From: Bog-159 sp050011755
GTDB taxonomy: Bacteria; Acidobacteriota; Terriglobia; Bryobacterales; Bryobacteraceae
Reading direction: 5' to 3'
Length of the DNA: 24,739 nucleotides
Assembly (NCBI GenBank): GCA_050011755.1
Contig: JBEKIM010000122.1
Span: 1-24,739, forward strand
In this document: one piece after another, positions 8,893 through 15,670 of the stretch
How the letters are laid out: every line of letters begins with the position of its first letter
Numbering within the stretch: the stretch's first letter is position 1
Made by a program: the position numbers and the translations under genes
The notes under the pieces: generated by a model
Database searches by the model: none
What the model was told of the DNA's origin: nothing
The model's input: the letters and a program-made list of their open reading frames with translations, nothing else

Positions 8893-10002
8893 TCAAGCTC
8901 TTTCGTCGAGGCTCTTCAAGGCGAAGGCATACGCGCCGATGGCGGTGGCCTCACTGGTCCCCAGGCGGGAGATGCCGACGCCGGTGCGCTGCAGGCCGTC
9001 GAATTTCACGGTGCGTGTGCTGCCGGGGACGTTGAGTTCCTTGGTTTCGCCCTTGAGGAACGCCTCTAATTGCGCCGGATCTTCGAGATTGAACGCGCGC
9101 TGCGCCAGGCGCGGAAAACGCTCGCCATCGGGCGCTTCGTAAGTGCCGTTCATCTCATCCACGATGGCCGGCAGGAACTGGCGATGCGCGCCCGCGATGC
9201 CGCCGCCGATCACCACCAAGCCGTCGAGCAGGGTGATGGCCTGAGCAATGGCATCGCCCGCCACCTCGCCCATACGGCGAAAGGCCGTTTGCGCCGCCGC
9301 GCGATTGCCGGCCACCGACCCTTCGGCGATTTCGTAAATCACTTTCGGCTCCGGCGTGTCTTCGAGCCGCAGGCCGGCTTCCGCCGCGTACACCCGACGT
9401 ACGCCGCGAATGGATGCGCCTTCCTCGGCATTGGCGCCGCGGTCCAATTTGTGGCGCGCCAGCCAAATCTCGCCGGCCACCGAATTATCGCCTATAAAAA
9501 GGGCGCCATCGCGCACGATGCCGCCGCCGAACCCGGTGCCCAAGGTGACCCCGAACAGGTTGCGGTAGCGCTTCGGGCTGCCGGCTTTTTCGAGCCGCCC
9601 GTTGACATACGGCAGAAATCCCGCCATGGCCTCGCCGTAGGCGAACAGATCGCCATCGTTGTTGATGAAGGTGGGCAGGGCGAAGCGGTCTTCGAGCATC
9701 GGGCCGAGCGCCACGTCGCGGTAGGCCGGCAGGTTGCCGGGCTTGACGATGATGCCGTTGAAATAATCCGCCGGCGCGGGAAAGGCAAAGCTGATGGCCA
9801 CCGGCGGCGCAGGCAGTTGCCCCTCCACGGTGCGGAAGCCCTCGACGATATTGGCGAGCGACCGCTCCAGGTTGTTCGCGTTGGACGGCAAGGCGAAGCT
9901 TTCGACTACGGGCCGGTTCGCCTGCATCGCCGAGAAGACGAAGTTCGTGCCGCCCGCATCCAGGGTCATGACGATGCGATGGTCGTTGATGTATTGCTGC
10001 AT
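8893..10002 (-). CDS. ROK family sugar kinase
   Basis: 369 residues. The N-terminal phosphate-binding motif DAGGTN is at 15-20, the catalytic Asp is probably D116 in INNDGDLFAYGE, the second phosphate loop is GVTLGTGFGGG near 151-161, and a C-terminal adenosine motif LVVIGGGIAGAHR is present. These define the ROK/hexokinase fold, so ATP-dependent phosphorylation of a hexose or aminosugar is expected. The Cys-rich zinc motif of classical ROK kinases and repressors is not visible, and there is no HTH domain, so it is an enzyme rather than a regulator. The stop is 2 nt before the GH2 start, and the start is 6 nt after the transporter stop, indicating one operon. Confidence 0.88.
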   Translation of the reverse strand: MQQYINDHRIVMTLDAGGTNFVFSAMQANRPVVESFALPSNANNLERSLANIVEGFRTVEGQLPAPPVAISFAFPAPADYFNGIIVKPGNLPAYRDVALGPMLEDRFALPTFINNDGDLFAYGEAMAGFLPYVNGRLEKAGSPKRYRNLFGVTLGTGFGGGIVRDGALFIGDNSVAGEIWLARHKLDRGANAEEGASIRGVRRVYAAEAGLRLEDTPEPKVIYEIAEGSVAGNRAAAQTAFRRMGEVAGDAIAQAITLLDGLVVIGGGIAGAHRQFLPAIVDEMNGTYEAPDGERFPRLAQRAFNLEDPAQLEAFLKGETKELNVPGSTRTVKFDGLQRTGVGISRLGTSEATAIGAYAFALKSLDERA

Positions 10003-10008
10003 GATTCG

Positions 10009-11157
10009 TTACGCCCGCGCCGCCCGACGGTTGGAAAGCGCGGTCCAGGTGATATATAAGATGGCGGCCAGCGGCACCAGAAAGCTCAGTTGCACGGAGC
10101 TGCGATCGGCCACCAGGCCCATCAGCGGCGGCAGACAGGCGCCGCCCACGATCGCCGTGACCATCAGGCCCGATAGCTCATTGGTATGCTCCGGCATGGC
10201 TTCCACCGCGATGGCGAAGACCAGCGGGAAGATATTGGCAAATCCCAGCCCGGCGACGAAGAAGCTGGATACCGCCAGCGTGCGGTCCGGGACGAACAAG
10301 CCCAGCAAGGCCACTACGGAGACGGCGCAGGTGATCAGGAAGAACTTGCGCGGCGCGATCCAATTCAAAATGACCCCGCCGGAAAAGCGGCCGATGGTGA
10401 GCGCGGTGAAGAACAAACCGGTGCCCAGCAGGCCCACCTTATTGATATCGATATCGAAGCGTTCCTTCAGGTATAGCGGGATCCCGGCGCTGACGCTGAC
10501 TTCCGCGCCCACATAAAAGAAGATGGCGGCCACCATCATCAGGACATAGCCGTTGGAGAGCAGGGCCAGACACGAGCCAAACGTAGCGGCGTGATGCTCG
10601 CTCTTCTTCTCCTCCACACGCAAGCCGGCGACCGCCAGTACGGCCACCACCAGCGCCACCGCGTAGATGGGAAAGATCACCTTCCAACTGGCGCCGAAAT
10701 ATTTCGCCGCAATCAGCGGGATCATGGGGCCCGACAGCGATCCGATGGCTTTCACAAACTGGGCCAGCGAAAGGTTGCGCGCGTACTTCCCTTCGTCTGA
10801 AACATCCCGCATGATGGGATTGCCCGAAACCTGCAGGATGGCCGCGCCCGCGCCCACCAGCAGCACGGTCAGCAGGAAGCGGGCGAAGGAAGTCAACCCG
10901 AAGGCGGCATTCAGCAGCCCGATCAGCGCCACCACCAGCCCCAGCATCAGCACAAACTTCTTGCCGCGTTTATCCTGAAAAACTCCCATGGGGATCGAGA
11001 GGAGCCCGAACATGACGAATCCCACGAAGGGGATGAGGGATGCTACGGCGTTGCTGAGATGAAACTCGTTTTTCGCCAAGCTGACGAAGGGTCCTACCGC
11101 GTCGGCAAAGCCCATCGCCAGGAAGGCCAGAAAAACCGGAAGGGTGCGTAGTCGCAT
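10009..11157 (-). CDS. sugar MFS transporter (fucose/glucose permease type)
   Basis: 382 residues with about twelve hydrophobic segments, typical of the major facilitator superfamily. The first half contains GFADAVGPFVSLAKNEFHLS and an inter-helix MGVFQDKRGKK motif. The second half has GAEVSVSAGIPLYLKE and GLGFANIFPLVFAIAVEAMP. These blocks are like those of the FHS (FucP/GlcP/NagP-like) sugar:proton symporters. It is first in the operon transporter-kinase-glycosidase, so uptake of the monosaccharide released by the GH2 enzyme is the most economical role. The nearest Shine-Dalgarno-like GGAG is rather far (13 nt) from the ATG. Confidence 0.88.
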   Translation of the reverse strand: MRLRTLPVFLAFLAMGFADAVGPFVSLAKNEFHLSNAVASLIPFVGFVMFGLLSIPMGVFQDKRGKKFVLMLGLVVALIGLLNAAFGLTSFARFLLTVLLVGAGAAILQVSGNPIMRDVSDEGKYARNLSLAQFVKAIGSLSGPMIPLIAAKYFGASWKVIFPIYAVALVVAVLAVAGLRVEEKKSEHHAATFGSCLALLSNGYVLMMVAAIFFYVGAEVSVSAGIPLYLKERFDIDINKVGLLGTGLFFTALTIGRFSGGVILNWIAPRKFFLITCAVSVVALLGLFVPDRTLAVSSFFVAGLGFANIFPLVFAIAVEAMPEHTNELSGLMVTAIVGGACLPPLMGLVADRSSVQLSFLVPLAAILYITWTALSNRRAARA

Positions 11158-11230
11158 ATCGGGTTGGAAACTCCGGGAATGAAGAGTATATCGCCCTGCG
11201 CGACTGGTTAATATAATTCGTGGAACTAAT
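11158..11230. promoter_or_regulatory. divergent promoter region of the sugar locus
   Basis: This is the only 73 bp between the divergent transporter operon and the DUF5107 gene, so both promoters must be here or overlap the genes. On the + strand TATAAT is at 11212-11217, only 13 bp before the ATG at 11231, implying a very short leader. On the - strand TATACT (complement of 11185-11190) could be a -10 for the transporter operon. The -35 boxes are poor on both strands. No clear operator dyad was found. Confidence 0.35.
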
Positions 11231-14200
11231 ATGCAAATTCGTCATCTAGCGCGCGCGCTGCGGGGGATGCTTGGCACGCTGGCCCTGGGCCTTCCTCTGG
11301 TGCACGCCCAAGTCCGTGTCTGGGAGGGCACGCTTACGCTGCCCACCTACGAAGAAGGCGCGCCCGATCCCAACCCGCCCTTCGACGCCTTTTCCACAGG
11401 GCGCTTCAACTATCCTTACACCCTGCGCGAGAATCTTACCAACCAGCGCGTGGCGCACGACTGGCGCGCCGTTTATCTCGAGAACGAATATCTGAAGTGC
11501 TCCGTTCTGCCGGATATCGGCGGCCACCTCTACACCTGCACCGATAAAATCGGCGGACAGCCCATGTTCTACGCCAACCCTTCGATCAAGAAGGCCAACA
11601 TCGGCTATCGCGGCGCGTGGGCGGCCTTCGGCATCGAATTCAATTTCCCGGTTTCGCACAATTGGGTCTCCATGTCGCCGGTGGAATTCAGTTTCGCGAA
11701 GCACGCCGACGGCAGCGCCTCGGTGTGGGTGGGCAACATCGATCGCGTCTACGGCATGCAGTGGGTGGTCGAGCTGCGCCTGCGTCCCGGCAGCACGGTG
11801 CTCGAAGAGCGCGTCACGCTGAACAATCGCAGCGACGTGCGCCACCGCTTCTACTGGTGGAACAACGCGGGCGTCGAAGTGAAAGACGATTCGCGCATCT
11901 ATTACCCGATGCGCTTCACCGCCAGCCACGGTTTCACGGACGTGGACACCTGGCCGGTCGATTCCACGGGCAAGGATCTCAGCGTGATCCGCAACCAGAC
12001 CGATGGCCCGGTTTCGCGCTTCGTGTACGGCAGCCGCGAACCGTTCATGGGCGTGTGGCGGCCGGACACCAACTCCGGCACCGTGCATTACGCCGGGTAC
12101 GCCGAACTTCCGGCCAAGAAAATCTGGTCTTGGGGCGTGGACGCCGATGGGCTCGACTGGCGCCGCGCGCTCTCCGACAACAACAGCGCCTACGTGGAGG
12201 TGCAGGCCGGCCTGTTCCGCAACCAGGAGACTTACGCTTTCCTCCAGCCGCGCCAGACCATCGCCTTCTCCGAATACTGGATGCCCGCGCGGGGCATCGG
12301 CGGCATCGCGCGCGCCAACCTTTCCGGCGTGCTGAATCTGACCCGCCGCGGTGGCGCAGTGGCCGCGGCTTTCAACGCCAACCAAAAAATCGTGGCCGCT
12401 TCCATCCGCATCACGCAAGGCCAGCGCGTCCTCGCCGAAGAGAAAACCACCCTGGCGCCGGAACACACCTGGACGCGCGAGATCCCGAACACAGCGTCCG
12501 ATCCATGCACCTTCGAACTGCGCGACGCGGCCGGCAAAGTGCTGCTGCGCCACACCGAAGGCCAATACGACTGGACGCCGGCCGACGAAATTCATACAGG
12601 GCCGCAGCCGCAACCGAAGGAAGGCGACGCGCTACAGCGTGGCACAGATCAGGAGCTTCAAGGCGAATTGCCGGCCGCACTGCACACCTATCGGGAGGGA
12701 TTGCAGCATGCGGGCGGAGATTTCGCGCTCAGCGTGGCGGCCGGACGCCTGTGCGCCGGCCTGCAGCGGTACGCGGAGGCCATCGCCTACCTCGAGCCCG
12801 CCGCGGCGCGCGCCACATGGAACCCCGAGATCGCATACTATCTGGGGTTGGCTTACGACGGCGCGGGCGAGCCCGCCCATGCCCGGCTCGCCTACGAAAC
12901 CGCCGCGCGCATGCCCTCCTGGCGCTCCGCCGCCAGCCTCAAATTAGGCGAATTGCTGGCGCGCGAAGGCGATCGCGAAGCGGGCCTGCGATTCCTGGAT
13001 GCCGCGCAAGGCGATCGGCGCGCCGATGAAGAGATGTCCGCCCTGATGCATGCGCTGGGAAGGACGCCGGGCCGCCTGACTACGGCGCAGGAACTGCCGC
13101 CCAGTCCGTTCCTGCAGTGGGATAGCGGCCCGCACCACGATGCCGCGCTGTTGCGGTTCCTGGCGGCCGACGCCGCGCGGGTCCTGGAAATCGCCGCGGA
13201 GTACATGCGCCTCGGCCTGAACCACCAGGCCTTGGACATCCTGGCGCGAGACTTTCCGCCAGTCCCACCCGACGAGACGGAACCGGGAGCCGTGCTGCCG
13301 CAAAAGCATCCCCTGATCGCCTATTACCGCGGTTATTGCCGCGCGAAGCTGGGCGAATCCGCTGCCGCGGACTATGCCGCCGCACAGAAACTGTCGACAT
13401 TGTATGTGTTCCCCAGCCGCTCCGAAGATCTGGAAGTGCTGCGGGCGGCCGCCAAAGCCAATCCCGAAGATATGACCGCCCGCTACCTGCTCGGCACGCA
13501 ATTGTTCGCGCGCGGCCTCACCAACGATGCCTTGACCGAATGGAATGCGGCACGCCACGCCGATGCCCACATACCGGTTTTGCACGCCGATATCGGACGC
13601 GCCCTGCTGCGCGAGAAACACGATTCGATCGGCGCGCTGCAGGTGTTCCGCGAGGGGCTGGCCGTGGACCCGCTGAACCGCAAACTCTACGAAGGCGTGG
13701 ATGAAGCGCTCAGCCTGATGTCGCGTCCCGCGCGGGAACTGGCGGTCTCGCTGGAACGCTATCCCGACCCGGCGCACATGCCCGCGGAACTGGTTTACGC
13801 GCTGGCGCTCGATCGCGCCGAGGCCCTGGATTTCGAAGACGCCCGCGCGCTGTTTCCCAACCGCTTTTTCCCGCGCGAGGAAGGCGGCACCAACGTCCGG
13901 CAGGTTTGGGTGGAGGTGAACATCCTCGAAGCTCTATCGCAAGCCGCGGCAAAAAAGTGCGACTCCGCGATCAAGACGGTAGACGGCCTGGGCGGCGCGG
14001 TTGCCGGTCTGCCTTTCAGTCATGACGGCCTCGAACCATTCGTAAACGCGGCGCGCACTCAATACCTGATTGGACAGGTGGAAGCCCGCTGCGGCCGCGC
14101 ACCGCAGGCGGCGGAGCGCTGGCGCCGCGTCGCTGCCGCGAAGGGTATCGGGGACCTGATCTGGGCGTGGGGAGCAGCCCGCAAACTGGACGGTTACGAC

Positions 14201-14404
14201 AACGCGCCATGGGCCAAACGCTTCGAAGCGGCGCTGGCGCAATCCGAATCGGGTGCGCCGTACACCACCGGCGTGCTGGAAGCGGCACTTGGAAAGCGAC
14301 CCGCCGCCTGGGCGCATTTCCAGCAGGCGATCCTGCTGCCGGACCGCATGATGTCGCATCATCTGGCGAGGATGGCCATGGCCGGCAACGGCCTGCCGGA
14401 TTGA
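11231..14404 (+). CDS. secreted DUF5107 / tetratricopeptide-repeat protein
   Basis: 1057 residues. Signal peptide at 1-26 (LALGLPLVHAQ), then from ~residue 45 to 380 a DUF5107 domain. Recognisable blocks are VYLENEYLKCSVLPDIGGHL, NIGYRGAWAAFGIEFNFP, RFYWWNNAGVEV and RNQETYAFLQPRQTIAFSEY. This fold is related to galactose-mutarotase/beta-sandwich carbohydrate-binding domains. From ~residue 450 to the end is a long run of TPR-like helical repeats, for example AAGRLCAGLQRYAEAIAYLE, PEIAYYLGLAYDGAGEPAHA and DMTARYLLGTQLFARGLTND. I infer an exported protein that binds or processes sugars while contacting partner proteins. It diverges from the MFS/ROK/GH2 operon. The catalytic role, if any, is unknown. 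Confidence 0.85.
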   Translation: MQIRHLARALRGMLGTLALGLPLVHAQVRVWEGTLTLPTYEEGAPDPNPPFDAFSTGRFNYPYTLRENLTNQRVAHDWRAVYLENEYLKCSVLPDIGGHLYTCTDKIGGQPMFYANPSIKKANIGYRGAWAAFGIEFNFPVSHNWVSMSPVEFSFAKHADGSASVWVGNIDRVYGMQWVVELRLRPGSTVLEERVTLNNRSDVRHRFYWWNNAGVEVKDDSRIYYPMRFTASHGFTDVDTWPVDSTGKDLSVIRNQTDGPVSRFVYGSREPFMGVWRPDTNSGTVHYAGYAELPAKKIWSWGVDADGLDWRRALSDNNSAYVEVQAGLFRNQETYAFLQPRQTIAFSEYWMPARGIGGIARANLSGVLNLTRRGGAVAAAFNANQKIVAASIRITQGQRVLAEEKTTLAPEHTWTREIPNTASDPCTFELRDAAGKVLLRHTEGQYDWTPADEIHTGPQPQPKEGDALQRGTDQELQGELPAALHTYREGLQHAGGDFALSVAAGRLCAGLQRYAEAIAYLEPAAARATWNPEIAYYLGLAYDGAGEPAHARLAYETAARMPSWRSAASLKLGELLAREGDREAGLRFLDAAQGDRRADEEMSALMHALGRTPGRLTTAQELPPSPFLQWDSGPHHDAALLRFLAADAARVLEIAAEYMRLGLNHQALDILARDFPPVPPDETEPGAVLPQKHPLIAYYRGYCRAKLGESAAADYAAAQKLSTLYVFPSRSEDLEVLRAAAKANPEDMTARYLLGTQLFARGLTNDALTEWNAARHADAHIPVLHADIGRALLREKHDSIGALQVFREGLAVDPLNRKLYEGVDEALSLMSRPARELAVSLERYPDPAHMPAELVYALALDRAEALDFEDARALFPNRFFPREEGGTNVRQVWVEVNILEALSQAAAKKCDSAIKTVDGLGGAVAGLPFSHDGLEPFVNAARTQYLIGQVEARCGRAPQAAERWRRVAAAKGIGDLIWAWGAARKLDGYDNAPWAKRFEAALAQSESGAPYTTGVLEAALGKRPAAWAHFQQAILLPDRMMSHHLARMAMAGNGLPD

Positions 14405-14667
14405 TTGGGTAGGCAGGCCCGTGGCGCACGCTATAAGCGCGGAAAGCACTGGAAATGTTTCACTCTATATAGTGAAAAATAAGGCGCCGAACGGCGGCGG
14501 ATGGAAAGAAGCCGATCTTGGCTGCCCACGCTTGAAGGGGGTAACGAGCCAGAGAGATCACGCAAGCTTGCCACTGCTGTTGCATCCACCACGCTCAGGT
14601 AAGCTGATGTTTCTTCAACGCGAAGAGACGAAAAACCATCCGCACCCCCAAAAACGCCAGCACGAAA

Positions 14668-14730
14668 CGTCCACACTCCAGAGCGGGACTTAAAAGTCCC
14701 GCCGGGTCGCTGAAGCGTGCGCCACGGGCA
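14668..14730 (+). repeat. twin-hairpin dispersed repeat, copy A
   Basis: 63 bp. The first hairpin is perfect: GCGGGACTT-AA-AAGTCCCGC, 9-bp arms. The second, CGCT-GA-AGCG, is shortened by substitutions relative to copies at 22157 and 23171. It is followed by GCGCCACGGGCA. It matches the reverse complement of the 22157-22219 copy with four mismatches over 63 bp by eye. Confidence 0.85.
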
Positions 14731-14749
14731 AGCGGCCATCGCGAGAAGT

Positions 14750-14790
14750 GTCCAAACCCCAGGGCGGGACTTCTAAGTCCCGCGGGGTTT
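14750..14790 (+). repeat. dispersed repeat half-copy extended into a long hairpin
   Basis: Carries only the first hairpin unit (GCGGGACTT-CT-AAGTCCCGC, 14764-14783) with the TCCAAACCCCAG lead-in. Here the flanks are also complementary (AAACCCC 14754-14760 / GGGGTTT 14784-14790), giving a nested hairpin of about 16 bp. It ends 4 bp from the stop codon of the patatin gene. Confidence 0.8.
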
Positions 14791-14794
14791 ACCC

Positions 14795-15670
14795 TTACAC
14801 ACGCACCACCCGATCGCTGCGCTCCAGCCCCAGACGCTCGGCGCAGAAATATTCGAAGCGAATCCCGAATGAGCTTCGCGTCTGCTTCCAGACCGCCCGG
14901 AAAATCCCGCTGCGCGCCCAGGCCATGAATAGCATACCCCAGCCGCGGTTATCCGGGTGCTCCCAGTAATCGTCCAGTCGCAGATCCAGAAACACGTTTT
15001 CCATCAATTGAATCAGTTCCAGGCAGGCGCAGGTCTCTATGGGCGTCGCGGAGTTGGCGGTGGCTGGTCCGCCCATCAACTCGCTCATGAGCCGATTCAG
15101 ACTGGGGGATTGGCGGAAACGTTCCCAGATTCCATCGAGCGCCTTGGCGTGCTTGATGAACGTATCGCAGCTCAATCCCGCCGGCGCCCAGACGTCGTAC
15201 AGCTTCTCCGCGATGGACACCGGATGGCTGCTGGGCTGGATCCCGCGTAAGGCGTGCCGGACCACGTGCTGGCCTAGCCGCCTGTAGCTTTCAAACTGGC
15301 TCTCGGTGAAGAACTGATCGGCGGTCGTTTCGTGAGGAAACGAGGGATGCTGCGAGCGGTACTGCGCAACTCCTACGTCCTCGTCGCCGGTGACCGATGC
15401 CTTCAGATAGATCAGATAGCCCAGGCTGCCATTGCTGTAAGTGATCTTGCCGACCGTGCAGTGCGCCAGGCTGTGTCCTTCCTTCTGCTTACGAATGGCA
15501 CTCACGTCGATATCGATCTTCGCGCCAAAATCGGTTTCGCAGATTCTGACCAGGTTTCCCAGACTTCCGAAGGTTAGCGCGTCGTCGCATTCGGCGTCGG
15601 AAGCCACGATCACCTTGCAGCGCCGGCGCACCAACTCATAGACACCCAGGTTTTCAAAAGTGCCCGCCAT
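14795..15670 (-). CDS. C-terminal part of the patatin-like lipase, in the +1 frame
   Basis: 291 codons from an ATG at 15670, overlapping the end of the upstream frame by 17 bp. The frame from E (codon 15655-15653) onward, ENLGVYELVRRRCKVIVASD, is the normal continuation of VNVSDGGHF at the end of the patatin domain. This block is therefore the C-terminus of the same protein, not an independent gene. It comprises the last beta-strands of the lipase domain followed by a ~170-residue mainly helical tail (WGMLFMAWARSGIFRAVWKQ). It could be made by +1 frameshifting at CAC-TTT-TGA, by reinitiation at the overlapping ATG, or not at all if the extra T is a mutation or sequencing error. The stop TAA is at 14797-14795. 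Confidence 0.75.
   Translation of the reverse strand: MAGTFENLGVYELVRRRCKVIVASDAECDDALTFGSLGNLVRICETDFGAKIDIDVSAIRKQKEGHSLAHCTVGKITYSNGSLGYLIYLKASVTGDEDVGVAQYRSQHPSFPHETTADQFFTESQFESYRRLGQHVVRHALRGIQPSSHPVSIAEKLYDVWAPAGLSCDTFIKHAKALDGIWERFRQSPSLNRLMSELMGGPATANSATPIETCACLELIQLMENVFLDLRLDDYWEHPDNRGWGMLFMAWARSGIFRAVWKQTRSSFGIRFEYFCAERLGLERSDRVVRV

Larger units (their letters stand above)
14405..14794. other. 390-bp non-coding region with repeats
   Basis: No convincing gene. A 20-bp box beginning TGATTGGGTAGGCAGGCC (14402-14421) runs into a repeat remnant CCCGTGGCGCACGCT (14418-14432). A 7-bp-arm inverted repeat TTTCACT/AGTGAAA is at 14458-14477. One full twin-hairpin repeat (14668-14730) and one half copy (14750-14790) follow. 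Small frames here, such as 14431-14739 on the - strand, are translations of the repeat. Confidence 0.7.

Noticed and set aside
14458..14477. TTTCACT/AGTGAAA inverted repeat after the DUF5107 gene as a terminator
   Set aside because: The stem is AT-rich and weak and is not followed by a T-run on the + strand; no function can be assigned.
14431..14739. 102-codon - strand frame in the intergenic region
   Set aside because: It is a translation of the dispersed repeat (PWRTLQRPGGTFKSR), as is the 22983-23219 frame (PWRTLQRAGGTFKSR); no ribosome site or domain.
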